A DNA stretch of 64,000 bases from Melanopsichium pennsylvanicum (taxonomy: Eukaryota; Basidiomycota; Ustilaginomycetes; Ustilaginales), in assembly GCA_900208305.1 (NCBI GenBank), contig OAPG01000004.1:1116001-1180000 (forward strand), in the 5' to 3' direction. Under the pieces are notes generated by a model. It saw nothing but the letters and a program-made list of their open reading frames with translations, made no database searches and was not told the origin of the DNA. Below, piece by piece: positions 31,801-40,643 of this stretch; the first letter of the stretch is position 1; each line of letters begins with the position of its first letter. A program made the translations under genes and the position numbers.

Positions 31801-31932
31801 GTCCATCTGTAGCAAGTAGGCAAGCGCTCGTGGATGATCTTGTTCGGGTGAGTTGGTTTCGAGCTTTGTACGAACAGAGGTGTGAGACCCCACTGCCGCG
31901 TAGGGCACGGAGAGAGGGATGAAGGTGATCAT
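28816..31932 (-). CDS. CFT2: CPSF100/Cft2, cleavage and polyadenylation factor subunit
   Basis: Subunit of the nuclear pre-mRNA 3'-end cleavage/polyadenylation complex; pseudo-enzyme partner of the CPSF73 endonuclease. The 1038-residue protein begins with the typical MITFIPLS start and a metallo-beta-lactamase fold (VLVDCGSPEDF; LVLLSHSSLDNLGLYAYA) in which the metal-binding HxHxDH is replaced by HSSLDN, as expected for the inactive subunit. It continues through the beta-CASP part (PTSGTVVIALDWNHNRERH; LLFPIDASARLLELM). An acidic loop (EADEDDSSDDSDSDGE) and RKRPYGAAF also match the family. The C-terminal portion has INGDADTRQDMV-like sequence and PSKYITEAVDLI. Single exon with a Gly/Ser-rich insertion and poly-Ala near the end. 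It shares a roughly 600-bp divergent promoter with CHS5. Confidence 0.92.
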   Translation of the reverse strand: MITFIPLSVPYAAVGSHTSVRTKLETNSPEQDHPRALAYLLQMDDVRVLVDCGSPEDFLFSGITSFQDASASSNEKAESSTMAQQRESDQDNHLDLSSLKSGPLDTLLSTLAPTIDLVLLSHSSLDNLGLYAYAHASLGLRCQVYATMPVQSMGKLTVLEAIQTLRSEIDVDRDSLPSPFTRRCLATVNQVEEAFEDIKTVRYMQPTHLEGKCASLTLTAYNAGHSLGGAIWKIRSPTSGTVVIALDWNHNRERHLDGTILLSSSAPGALGSGGGGTGGGSSDAVRRPDLLITEIERGLVTNTRRKDRDAAIIELVHNTIQSRNSLLFPIDASARLLELMVLLDQHWAYAYPHARFPLILISRTGKEVIERSRTYMEWMTREWATKANETIEADKDKLKSQHPQNKPGKGSRTAAASNPLDFKYVKVYSSLQAMDEAIPKDQPKVILAVPPSMTHGPSRRLLARFAANPNDVVVLISRGEPGSLCRQLWDAWNGGQAKGFLWSQGKIGDAIVPNTKVHFELKSKVPLEGDELRAHLEAEQAERDRRAQQRALLARSRRRLEADEDDSSDDSDSDGEVGEGEDVYNVAGSGEAPEGGGGLVRKRPYGAAFAEPSGGTGQGVDTNQLSYDIYLKGNASRATSFFGSAGKEGPFGLGVRFRLFPAIERKRLVDGFGEVIDIARWLSRRRAVEAAESAAADPLSENAALTAEAKRKKAADDEAKASAAIPSKYITEAVDLILGCKIAFIEMTGLNDGRALKTLIPQLHPRRLVMVNGDADTRQDMVDVLGAIKGLTNEMFAPVWMQSVKIGEVTNSYTVNLGEKLLARLELSRFEEFEVAHVRAVVKIGADGAGTIPVLETENGVITTTTTSISTAAAAAAAAGGGSDDVGEGEDSSAAHEKVIWDLTNSGIIRSSPTNKDSVQAARLSPPHYSGSTRESVSETLFIGDLKLSTLKSALGSSPYRLAADFAGEGMLVCAPAGSTTGPDAVTVQKQAKGRIVIEGNVTKSFGRVRGAVYGLHARVAGSGGDSGTRGQEENEKE

Positions 31933-32531
31933 TGTCCCTGCTCAGTCCACGCTTTGATTGTGAATGTTAAGCGACACGTTATGGTCAAGAATGGTGGTGA
32001 AGAAGAGTGGAGAGTGTGAAACTTGTGGACAGAGACCCTCTCAGATGGTGCTTGTCTGTGCGACATGCGAATTGGGAAGAATCGCACACACACACACACA
32101 CAAACAAACACAAACACAAACACCTAAGAGAAGAGAAGCAATTGAATTGTTGGATCGGGAGATTCTTTACTCTATATCTGTTTCTGTATCGGGTTTAAGT
32201 TGTGGAATTTGACGCGTGGGCCATGTTTGGCTGGTTGGCTGGCAAATTTCAACACATTTAGAAAGTGCGCCGCGCTCAGACCGTGAATCTATATTGTAAG
32301 TTCAAACCTACTGTACATATTATTATTAATATTTAGAATGGCAGCCAAAGATACCAACACCATCTTCTCGTTCTTTTGGTTCTTCTAACTCTCATCTTTG
32401 ACTCTTCACACAATACCAATTAGTCGTACAACACATTCTTGACCCGCTTTTTGGATCGGCTTGCATCATCGTTGCATAACTTCAACAGGCTTGCCCTTCG
32501 AGTCTTGCCCATCACATCGCGCTCCATCGTC
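31933..32531. other. Divergent promoter between CFT2 and CHS5
   Basis: 600 bp without a gene. It holds a CA/CAAA repeat (32085-32122), an AT-rich patch with TACTGTA at 32309-32315, and a pyrimidine-rich stretch (32350-32420) likely to be the CHS5 leader. The frame upstream of the CHS5 ATG is open but starts without ATG. Confidence 0.5.
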
Positions 32532-34175
32532 ATGTCTGCGCATTACGTGGGTCAAATCGCCCCCAACTATATCCACTCCGGCATTATGCAATCCAATTCG
32601 GCCGATGACTCTTTCACATTCACTGTCGGCAAACTTGATGCTGGCATGGCCATCCTCATTGGTGAAAAAGCTTCTTTGATCGAGTTCCCGTCGCTCCTCT
32701 TACCCCCTGGCGTTTCATCCGGTAGCGTGGTCAACATCCGTGTCATGCGCAACGACTCTCAAGAACGACGACAGAAGGACGAATTCGATCAGCTTCAAGA
32801 AGATATTCTTCATACGTTCGGTCAACAATCTCCCAAACCACCCAACTTGCGTCTTCGAAATGTAACCCAAACTTCTGTAACGCTCGAATGGGATCGATTG
32901 ACTCTAGCCACCGCCACTCTGCTTTCGCTCGACATTTATCGTAATGGTCAAAGGTTGGCACCCATCCCAAATCCTTTGCACAATACCTCTACAAAGCTTT
33001 CGGGATTGGATGTGAATGCCCAATACTCTTTCCACCTCGTCCTTAAAACCACGGCTGGTACCTTTTCTTCCCCACTCATCAAAACTAGGACTCACACCAT
33101 CAACGATACGAGTGGTATCAGTGTATGTTTTGGTCATGTTCATGATGCGTCCATGCTAGAAGCCGCCAAAGCTGCATTGGGTCACATGAAGGCAAAATGG
33201 AGTGATCGCATTCAGATCGACACAACCCACTATGTTTGTACCGATCCAAGAAATCCTGGCGATTCGAATGCACCACACGGTGATGGTGTGGGCGCGGGTT
33301 ACGGAAAAGCGATGCAGTTGAGCATTCCAGCAGTGCTACCACATTGGATCTTTGCGTGCTACGAACAGAAAAAGATGGTCGGCATCAGTGCGTTTTACCT
33401 GGATCAGGATCCACCCAATGCGAGTACCATCAGGGCGAGTGTGGATAGGGTATTAGGAAAGTCGACGACAGATGTCACCGCAGCTGCTGCTGTTCAAGAC
33501 TCGTCGACCAGCAGCAACAATAATGCCACTCCTCCGCCGCCGCCGCCGCCATTGGAGAAAGATGGTCAGACGGGTGTTGGGGCGGGGACAGACGCAGCAA
33601 CACATCTCGGCAAGGATGAGTTGGAAGCTAAACCAGCTCCGTTTGCTGCAGAAGACATTTCAACCACCAACTCAACTTCAGATGTACCTTCCGGCTCAGC
33701 GCTTGGTTTGAACCTCACACTAAGCGACGAGGTTGAACAAGATGCAACATCAGACCCACCCGCGCCACCCATCCTAACCACCACGGCTCCTTCTGACGAT
33801 GGGGATGTCGAACCACGTGTTTACGAATCTGAAGTCGAGCCGGAACCAGAAGATGCTCCGGGTGTAGCATCAGCAGCGACACCAGCAGCAGCAACAGCAG
33901 CGCCTCCTCGAGTGGTCATCACCCCAACTGATAGCCAAGACAACATTGTTAACCCTGTTACCGAACCACAAATAACGACTGGTGAACAAGTGTCAGATTT
34001 GCAAAAGCAAGGACAACATGATGAATCTACAATCCAACAACTTGACCTCAATCGCAATGTTGACCAAGATCATTATGATAATGATGATGAGGATGAAGAC
34101 GCAGAGGGAGAAATGGACGATGTCAGCCTAGGTGGCAATACCAAAGGTGATCAAGAGTCGACAGACAACGAATGA
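32532..34175 (+). CDS. CHS5: Chs5, exomer cargo-adaptor scaffold
   Basis: Exomer forms a coat at the trans-Golgi that exports cargos such as chitin synthase to the plasma membrane. The 547-residue protein matches Chs5: an N-terminal dimerisation part (FTVGKLDAGMAILIGEKASL, then IEFPSLLLPPGV), an FN3 domain (about 103-188; NVTQTSVTLEWDRL, KLSGLDVNAQYSFHL) and a BRCT domain (about 195-285; GISVCFGHV, DTTHYVCTD, VLPHWIFACYEQKKMVG). The remainder (290-547) is acidic and low in complexity with an Asp/Glu-rich end, as in yeast Chs5. I chose the ATG at 32532 since it is the first ATG in the frame and gives the usual N-terminus length. Confidence 0.93.
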   Translation: MSAHYVGQIAPNYIHSGIMQSNSADDSFTFTVGKLDAGMAILIGEKASLIEFPSLLLPPGVSSGSVVNIRVMRNDSQERRQKDEFDQLQEDILHTFGQQSPKPPNLRLRNVTQTSVTLEWDRLTLATATLLSLDIYRNGQRLAPIPNPLHNTSTKLSGLDVNAQYSFHLVLKTTAGTFSSPLIKTRTHTINDTSGISVCFGHVHDASMLEAAKAALGHMKAKWSDRIQIDTTHYVCTDPRNPGDSNAPHGDGVGAGYGKAMQLSIPAVLPHWIFACYEQKKMVGISAFYLDQDPPNASTIRASVDRVLGKSTTDVTAAAAVQDSSTSSNNNATPPPPPPPLEKDGQTGVGAGTDAATHLGKDELEAKPAPFAAEDISTTNSTSDVPSGSALGLNLTLSDEVEQDATSDPPAPPILTTTAPSDDGDVEPRVYESEVEPEPEDAPGVASAATPAAATAAPPRVVITPTDSQDNIVNPVTEPQITTGEQVSDLQKQGQHDESTIQQLDLNRNVDQDHYDNDDEDEDAEGEMDDVSLGGNTKGDQESTDNE

Positions 34176-34568
34176 CCTCCTTAATTAGATCTAGCTCAAT
34201 TGCAGCTATCCCCAAACCCCCAACCTTTCAACTCAAAACGTTTATCAGTCTTGTTGACATACATCTGCCTATCCAAATGCCTCAACTTTTACCCTTACCG
34301 TACAGCTCCAAACCTACCACGTCTCGAGAGGTAACTGCCGATTCGACTGCAATGTACATTCTTTGAACCAATGGTTCTGTATGGAAAGGCGAGACGAGAT
34401 TCGAAGAAAGTTGAACGGAAAACCGATAAAGGTAGTTTCGAGTGAGTCGGGAGGTGCACAGTACATGTTATCGCATGTGGATGCTTTTAGGATTTAAATA
34501 CAGTACAAAGAAAAGGATGGCTGGTACAGACCAGAACGAAACAAGCGCACACACTTTTCTTGGTAGAT
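34176..34568. other. Convergent 3' region between CHS5 and the F-box gene
   Basis: About 390 bp containing both 3' UTRs; one TACAGTA motif at 34499-34505. No gene seen. Confidence 0.5.
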
Positions 34569-35489
34569 TCACTCCCACAACCCGCCATCACCCGTTGCGC
34601 CCGTCTTTACACCCCCCTTTTCCCTCTTTCCTTTGAATTTGCCACCTTTGGCACCTGACTTATAATAGTCTCGCATCTCCTGCTTTGTCCACTGTGCGTC
34701 CTCTTCCTGTTTCCACTGCTGCATCCTCGCTTCGTGCGTGGTCATGATGCCTGCATCCTGCATCCTCTGCGTCCTACTCGGAGTAGTCGTACCTGATCCC
34801 GGCAACGATTCGGCCCTTGCGGCATCTTTGGCTTCGATCCGCTTCTGTTTGCCAAACTTCGTCTTCCAATCCGTCTTGCTCTCACGTCTTGTCCACTTGG
34901 CTCCACCCGTTCCCCAGGGTGGAAGCGCAGGCATGGCAGAATCGAGCGATGTGGACGAAAAGTTGTGCTGATAATGACGATACCAGCAATAATTGAGCGT
35001 GGCAGAGCGTCGCCATCGTTTGCAGATGCCAGAGCACGAAAGCAGAGATTCGACGGGAAGCTGGAGGAAGATGTGTTGTGCAATTTCCGAAGTGAAGGAG
35101 CGGAGAGGGTCGGTCTTGCTTCGTCTGGATGAGGAACGTTTCTTGCCAGATGGGGTGGCAAGTTTGGTGCTTAAATTACGAGGTTTGGAGGAGGAGGATG
35201 CATCGACGTCGGATTCAAAGTCGGTGGTGTCCGTTTCGACCGTCAGACGTGACGTAGAACTGGCGCGTGTGGGTGAAGCTGGACGGCTACGTTCGAGGGG
35301 GGTTGCGCAAGCAGTGGCAGGGTTGGACTGGACGTTGACGAGTTCATCATCCGTATCGACTTGCTCCCAATCATTGAGCGCTTCTTTACAATGCTCAGTG
35401 GCAGTGTAATTGGGATTATCGGCCGAAGTGCCAAGGGTGGCATTGGCCAGTCGCGAGCTGAGTACGGATTGAAGTAGGTTCGACATCAT
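34569..35489 (-). CDS. F-box protein (SCF substrate adaptor)
   Basis: The 306-residue protein has an F-box at about 127-173 (DPLRSFTSEIAQHIFLQLPV...LLSCSGICKRWR), the Skp1-binding module of SCF ubiquitin ligases. It is followed by a fungal C-terminal block with WTRRESKTDWKTKFGKQKR. The N-terminal 125 residues are Ser/Thr-rich and acidic, and the C-terminus is Lys/Gly-rich. No WD40 or LRR substrate domain is present. The frame is open further upstream (to 35645) but the first ATG is at 35489, immediately followed by a second, so I start there. The target is unknown. Confidence 0.85.
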   Translation of the reverse strand: MMSNLLQSVLSSRLANATLGTSADNPNYTATEHCKEALNDWEQVDTDDELVNVQSNPATACATPLERSRPASPTRASSTSRLTVETDTTDFESDVDASSSSKPRNLSTKLATPSGKKRSSSRRSKTDPLRSFTSEIAQHIFLQLPVESLLSCSGICKRWRRSATLNYCWYRHYQHNFSSTSLDSAMPALPPWGTGGAKWTRRESKTDWKTKFGKQKRIEAKDAARAESLPGSGTTTPSRTQRMQDAGIMTTHEARMQQWKQEEDAQWTKQEMRDYYKSGAKGGKFKGKREKGGVKTGATGDGGLWE

Positions 35490-36247
35490 GGAATGATGTA
35501 CTTGGTGAGAATGATTGGATGCTAGTTGGATTGCTTGTAAGATTTGTGACTGGTGATGGGTGAGATAGTACTGATGGTGGTGTAAAAGCAAAGCAAGCTG
35601 AGTTGTGATTGAGAAGAGAATATAGACAGCGTCCCAGTGACTCAAGTCGCAAGGGTCTGTAGTCTACGAGACAAACAAGCCCAGGCGCCAGGCGGCTAAG
35701 CTGTATCAAAAATCACACACCACTTTTCTGACCCAATCACAGAGAATGAAAAAGGCTGAGTTGGCTTGAGCAGTTGTGAGACACAACTCTCCTCCACACA
35801 CCAGCAGTCTCTCAGTCCGTGCACACTCGCTGTTGCTGTTGCTGTTGCTGTTGCGATTGCTGTTGCGTTTGCTGCTGCTCCAACTGTGCTTCCAACGTCA
35901 GCGTGCGTTTGTAAATTAAAACCATTTTTTTTTTTTAAATTTACTGTACGTGAGACGCGTTGGAGAGAGAAACCAATTTTTCGCTTCCCCCGCAAAGTAG
36001 TACCGTAGTGTGAGTGAGGCTGAGCTATTTAAAATAAAGAGACCCTTCTGACATGATTCTATCTGCGTTACATACTGTGATAGTTGAACAGTAAATTGAA
36101 TTTACAGTACACACCATTCAAAGAAATATCGTTCAGCATCACAACAACATCGACACATCTCTGTTCAAGCTCAAAGAATCCAGCTGGACACCCTCGGGCG
36201 ACTCGTTCACTGCTTTTTTCGCATTCATAGTAAACTTACTGTACAAC
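35490..36247. other. Divergent promoter between F-box and metallo-beta-lactamase-fold genes
   Basis: No gene. It contains an imperfect hexanucleotide repeat (TGTTGC units, 35829-35879), a T-run near 35926-35936 and three TACAGTA/TACTGTA motifs (35942, 36103, 36237). The last ends only 4 bp before the ATG at 36248. Confidence 0.5.
35829..35879. repeat. (GCTGTT)n imperfect hexanucleotide repeat
   Basis: Tandem GCTGTT units with GCGATT/GCGTTT variants, ending in GCTGCTGCT, in the promoter of the flanking divergent genes. Confidence 0.85.
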
Positions 36248-37192
36248 ATGGCCAAAGTCGAGTTGCACAAGCTCAATGGAGATACTTCATGGCTGGTTCG
36301 ACTTCCTACAACCACTGTCTCGAATGCTGGTCAATCACTGCACTACAATCTCGTTCTCGACCCTTGGCTGCATCCTGCACCTCAGATAGATGGCGCAGCT
36401 ATCTTTTCTCGCCAAACACGCATCGAGCCAGCCGCACACGCTTCTCTTGCGCAGCTCGATCAATGGCTGCACTCCCAATCTCAAGCAGAGCAAATCGATG
36501 CGATCCTATTCAGCCATCCTTTCTCCGACCACCTTCATCCACAGACCATCACAGATCAACACTCGCTAGCTATCCTTCAACAAGCCACAGTCTTCACAAC
36601 TGCCGACTCGCTGCCTGCCTTTCGGTCGCTCAAACTTGACTCTGGCAGGCTGGTGAATCTCTCTTCCACCTCAACCAAACATGATGCCGACCAAAACGAT
36701 ATCGTTCCCGCTGGGATACATATACACCATCTACCAGCACGTGATTGGGCGCTCAGTCCCGCCTGGAACAAGCTTCACTCCGGCATTCTCATCTCTTGTT
36801 CCAATACCACCCAAAACCACACAGTCGAGCTGCTCTACTCTCCTCATGGCATCACCCCCACCTCTATACCATTAGGTTTGACGCAAATTAAAGTCAAGCG
36901 CCAAGGTACAACCAGGGTGTTGATACATAGCTTTGATCGTCAAACATTACCCCTCATCGGTACCGTGGCTTGTGGATTCCCCAACGTGCTTGATCTCATC
37001 CCCACTTTCAATCCAGATTGCGTACTCGTCACCCACGATGAGCATAAACGTGCCCAAGGTATCGTAGGACGTTTGCTCACACGTAAAACGTTTCCCATAC
37101 AACACGCACAAACCTTGCTCAAACACAGATACCCTTCAACACAGTGCACTTTGAAACACTTGGCTCCCGGTGAAACCATCAGTATACCCTAA
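36248..37192 (+). CDS. Metallo-beta-lactamase-fold protein with degenerate metal motif
   Basis: A 314-residue protein of the beta-lactamase-like hydrolase superfamily. It starts with a short strand-rich part (TSWLVRLP...LHYNLVLDPWLH), as in UlaG-like proteins. The expected HxHxDH is read as SHPFSDHLH (H90, F92, D94, H95), so the second His is Phe. Later conserved pieces are GILISCSN, LLYSPHGI and DCVLVTHDEHK near the C-terminus. I recall the same His-Pro-Phe variant in other fungal proteins of this type, which would make it a family trait; substrate unknown. The ATG at 36248 is the first in frame. It is convergent with ARPC2. Confidence 0.75.
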   Translation: MAKVELHKLNGDTSWLVRLPTTTVSNAGQSLHYNLVLDPWLHPAPQIDGAAIFSRQTRIEPAAHASLAQLDQWLHSQSQAEQIDAILFSHPFSDHLHPQTITDQHSLAILQQATVFTTADSLPAFRSLKLDSGRLVNLSSTSTKHDADQNDIVPAGIHIHHLPARDWALSPAWNKLHSGILISCSNTTQNHTVELLYSPHGITPTSIPLGLTQIKVKRQGTTRVLIHSFDRQTLPLIGTVACGFPNVLDLIPTFNPDCVLVTHDEHKRAQGIVGRLLTRKTFPIQHAQTLLKHRYPSTQCTLKHLAPGETISIP

Positions 37193-37354
37193 ATTCAAAA
37201 CCGTGATTGCTCCCTCGCCCCTCGTTCAATTCACACACGATAGACAGTGTTTTGAAACCATGTGCATTGCAAAGAAAGCGCAACTTTTAATTTGGGCAGA
37301 CAGCGTGATGCGGACAGAAACGTCACAACAACATGAGATCCAAAGTGAGGCTGT

Positions 37355-37360
<6 letters not shown>

Positions 37361-37432
<72 letters not shown>
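37361..37432. repeat. (GT)36 microsatellite
   Basis: A perfect 72-bp GT run preceded by an imperfect TGTGTGTAT. It lies between two convergent genes and ends 5 bp from the ARPC2 stop codon, so it would be transcribed as (CA)n in that 3' UTR. Confidence 0.98.
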
Positions 37433-37434
<2 letters not shown>

Positions 37435-37437
37435 ACT

Positions 37438-38373
37438 TTACGCACGACGGAAAGTCCTGCCGCTAGCCGTCTTTCTCTCCTTTTCCGCCAATTCGGGTTT
37501 GGCACGATTGAGAACCTTGAGGAATTCGGCCACACGATGACGCATTCGACTGTGCATGTAAGCCTTGGAGCACTTGATGTGGTAGTGAAGGTAGTCCCTG
37601 AACAGCTGAATGCGCGAGATAGTATTCTCGGTCACCTGCTGGTTACTGAAATGTCTTGGAAATAGCACAAAAGTGACGTAGCCTACATCATCTCCCTTGT
37701 TGAGACCTTGAACATTTCTCACTTCGAGCGGTGGTTCTCGGTTCGAGTACAAAACCTGCGGAGCGTTTTGAATGCTCGGTTGCCTTCGTGCATCCACGAA
37801 CTCTTGCAAAAACACTTTGCCCAAAACCTTGTCCGTTTCTTCCTTGAACGTGGTGGTGAAAACCACGGTCACTCGATCTGCCGATGGGATGACATAGATG
37901 GCTTCATCATCGCGGTAGTTGATGGGCATGATCTCCGTGCCTTGGCTAGGCGCTGCTCCACCTTCGTATTGCTCTTCGAGCTGTTTTTGGAGTGAAAAGG
38001 CTCGTTCGAATGGTGCAGCCATTGCGTGACGTTTGAGCAGCGACACGTTGGCAATCAGAGCATCACGTTCCGGGCCAGCAGCGGGCACTTTGGAATAGTC
38101 AAATTCGAGCGTAACAGAGTATTCCGGTTCCACACTGTCACGCATCCATGAACCATACTCGCGTTTAAGCACATCCAGAGCACCTGCTTGGACAAGCTCG
38201 GACCAGCATCGAATGTCCATGGAAAGCGTAAGAGGGCCAGCTTTGGAGGTAGATTCGAGGTGGTAGGCTACGCCGTCAAAGTCTGTAAATGTCTGATCCA
38301 CCGAGGCTGGACGTTCGAACTTTTCGGTTAGCACATCGCGGATGATGATGTTGTCTGTGCCTAGCAAGATCAT
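37438..38373 (-). CDS. ARPC2: ARPC2, Arp2/3 complex 34-kDa subunit
   Basis: Core subunit that, with ARPC4, anchors the Arp2/3 complex on the mother actin filament and supports branched actin at endocytic patches. The 311-residue protein has the expected MILLGTDN start, TFTDFDGVAYHLES, and the long C-terminal helix with FRDYLHYHIKCSKAYMHSRMRHRV followed by FLKVLNRAKPE. Length matches the family (about 300). The frame is open upstream to 38601, but the ATG at 38373 corresponds exactly to the usual N-terminus. Single exon. Confidence 0.95.
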   Translation of the reverse strand: MILLGTDNIIIRDVLTEKFERPASVDQTFTDFDGVAYHLESTSKAGPLTLSMDIRCWSELVQAGALDVLKREYGSWMRDSVEPEYSVTLEFDYSKVPAAGPERDALIANVSLLKRHAMAAPFERAFSLQKQLEEQYEGGAAPSQGTEIMPINYRDDEAIYVIPSADRVTVVFTTTFKEETDKVLGKVFLQEFVDARRQPSIQNAPQVLYSNREPPLEVRNVQGLNKGDDVGYVTFVLFPRHFSNQQVTENTISRIQLFRDYLHYHIKCSKAYMHSRMRHRVAEFLKVLNRAKPELAEKERKTASGRTFRRA

Positions 38374-39182
38374 GTTGGCTTCCAAATTTTGACGGGATAT
38401 ATGGAAGGTATTAGTAGTAATTGCAAAGCGCGGAGTACCCTCGGATGCTCGGACGTTTCGTTCAGATCCTGATGTGATCGAATCGATGCGTTCGAAAGCA
38501 AAAGTGTGTTGAATGTATAGCTGTGTGTACGACTCCGATGTGATGCGTGAGTGTGATGTTCGGTGTACCAGGAAGAGATAATGAGGTGGTCTAATCGGCA
38601 AGGATGCAAGGTGCGATTACAGGTTTGTTGGAGAGAGAGTGGTTCGAGCGTTGAGTGTGGAGTTGGATCGCGGATGACCTTTTTTGGTCTGAAATTCAGG
38701 GCAGCAGCGCACGGTGAGACTGTGACTGTTCATGTCAGAGACTGATTGTCTGACCGATTGCATTTTCCAATTCGCACCGCCATCGGCCTGTGCGCGCTCA
38801 GTTTCTCGCGCGAGTGAATTGTCCCTTTTTCCCTTGCAACATCACCGCCATCTGATATCAAATGCAGAGTTCAGTCAGACACACATACACCATCTCAGAG
38901 CCAATTCATTCAGTCGAAACGCTATACTGTCTTTGCTGATATAGCTGTGGTGCAGACAACATTCTGCACAAGACAGGCCACACAGCTGGGGAAGGTGTGT
39001 GTCGCGATATTGTGGCCATAGATAATGGTCGGAACATTCCGGCTGTCCAGTGCGTGTGTCATAGTTGCTACATATTTTGTCGAGAAAGTGCTTGCAAATG
39101 ATGGGTAGCCGCTGTCAGACATGCTGTCAGACATATTCGCAGTCTCTTAGTATGTGATACTGAACCGGACTTGGTTGAGACA
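38374..39182. other. Intergenic region upstream of ARPC2
   Basis: About 800 bp between two minus-strand genes. I see no gene; it should contain the ARPC2 promoter and the 3' UTR of the next gene. Confidence 0.5.
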
Positions 39183-39989
39183 TTAGTCGAAATCAACCTC
39201 ATCATCGCCCTCGTCGAGATCCTCGATATCCCCATCCAGATCCACGGCATCCTCCTCTTCTTGGAACGCTGCCTGCCTTTCCGCATGACTTCTTGCTGCC
39301 TCTGCTGCAGCTGCTGCTCTGTTCGCCTCCGCCTCAGCATCTCTTGCTCTCCTTTCGGCTTCCGCCACTCGCCTTTGTTGATTCAGCTCGGCGCGTGCAT
39401 GCCCTGTATGAACCCCCCTTAACATCCCTCCTCCTTCCCCTTCATCACCTTCTCCTGCTCCCTCTTCTCCCAGCACCGACCCATCTTCTCCAGCCACATT
39501 TAACACAGCCCCATCCGCACCTATCGACAGTCCGGCTTCAGCCGCACTCATCGCCGCCCTTCGTCCATCATCCTCTTCATTCGACAACTCTTCCTCTCTC
39601 ATCGTCCGTCGTCTTCCAATCTGAACAATGTACCTCTCTCCAAACCGGACCATCTGGTATTTGCCCACTTCTATTGATTCTTCCAGGTCGCTCAATTGTT
39701 CGGCGTCGGCGGATGATCCGATAGGTGGGTATCCTTTGAGTGATCGCAGCAGCCGTGCTTGTTCCGCACTTTTCATTCGCATAGGTAGATGGTCGCCTCG
39801 TGTCGATTGCCGCACCAAACGCCGTTGAATTGCAGCTTGACGTGCAGGTGCGAGCTGCGTGGAAGAGCCGGCTTGAGCTGAGGTCAAGTCGTGGTGAGAA
39901 GAGTCGGGCGATGGAGAGCGCGACCAGGCCCTCTTAGGAGGGTGTGAGGCGTGGTCCCACAACGTTATTATCGGTGGGAGGTAGGACAT
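39183..39989 (-). CDS. Small acidic protein, possible Apc15/Mnd2-type APC/C subunit
   Basis: 268-residue protein. The N-terminus MSYLPPIITLWDHASHP and the block YIVQIGRRRTMREEEL recall the two short conserved parts of fungal Apc15/Mnd2, an anaphase-promoting complex subunit that controls checkpoint-complex turnover. The rest is low complexity: a Gly/Glu stretch, an Arg/Ala/Glu helix predicted to be coiled coil (RRVAEAERRARDAEAEANRA) and a very acidic end (DLDGDIEDLDEGDDEVDFD). An acidic tail also fits Apc15. The family call rests on weak motif resemblance. The frame is open to 40055 from a GTG; the first ATG is at 39989. Confidence 0.6.
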   Translation of the reverse strand: MSYLPPIITLWDHASHPPKRAWSRSPSPDSSHHDLTSAQAGSSTQLAPARQAAIQRRLVRQSTRGDHLPMRMKSAEQARLLRSLKGYPPIGSSADAEQLSDLEESIEVGKYQMVRFGERYIVQIGRRRTMREEELSNEEDDGRRAAMSAAEAGLSIGADGAVLNVAGEDGSVLGEEGAGEGDEGEGGGMLRGVHTGHARAELNQQRRVAEAERRARDAEAEANRAAAAAEAARSHAERQAAFQEEEDAVDLDGDIEDLDEGDDEVDFD

Positions 39990-40612
39990 GACGCTCGGAT
40001 CCAGCTCTGTAGCTGCAGCGTAGCGATCAGAGCTGCGTTGAGAGACGAGGATCACCGTGTAGAATGTGCCGTGATCGTAAGTCAGCCCGTTGGTTGTAAA
40101 CAGGACCGAGAAAGGTGGTCAGTGTTGGTGTTGGTGTTGTTAGAAGACTGCATGCTCAGGCCATGACTGGGATCTCAAGGGTCCTTGGTGCATGTCAGGC
40201 CGCATTAATTGCCGAAGGTGCTCATCGGGGATGGCCTCTCTCGATCGGCGATGAACTTGCCCAAACGGCCTCCAGGTAGTCCTGAGCAACTCATTGCCGA
40301 CAGATGTGGTCGACATACACTATGAGACAGCTCTTGCTCTGCGATACGATACCCTTGCTGGGTCTAAGCTATGCAAGATGCTGGGTAAAGAGCACAGTAG
40401 ATCAGCAGATTTTTTTTTGGCACTAACTTAGACCTGAGATAACTTGTTTGACAGAAATATTCAGGCAGCGAAAATTCAATTGCCTCTAAAAGCGTCAACG
40501 GAAAATCAGGATTGAAATGGAAGGCCTCATCTTATTGTCGCCGCTCCTCGTGCGGCCGCCACCAGACCACGACAAGTCGCTATGAATTCCACCTGAATCA
40601 AGAGAATCGCCT

Positions 40613-40643
40613 CCACTGATACACCTGCCAAGTGTATCAGTGG
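40613..40643. repeat. Perfect 12-bp stem hairpin
   Basis: CCACTGATACAC, a 7-nt loop, then GTGTATCAGTGG. A further ATCAGTGGTGG copy follows at about 40656. It could be a paired factor-binding site or RNA hairpin; nothing shows which. Confidence 0.8.

Noticed and set aside
35490..35645. Longer F-box protein starting at 35645
   Set aside because: The codon is TTG and the His/Leu-rich extension has no domain; the first ATG is at 35489.
38374..38601. 76-codon extension at the ARPC2 N-terminus
   Set aside because: The family N-terminus (MILL...) begins exactly at 38373; the extension is not conserved-looking.
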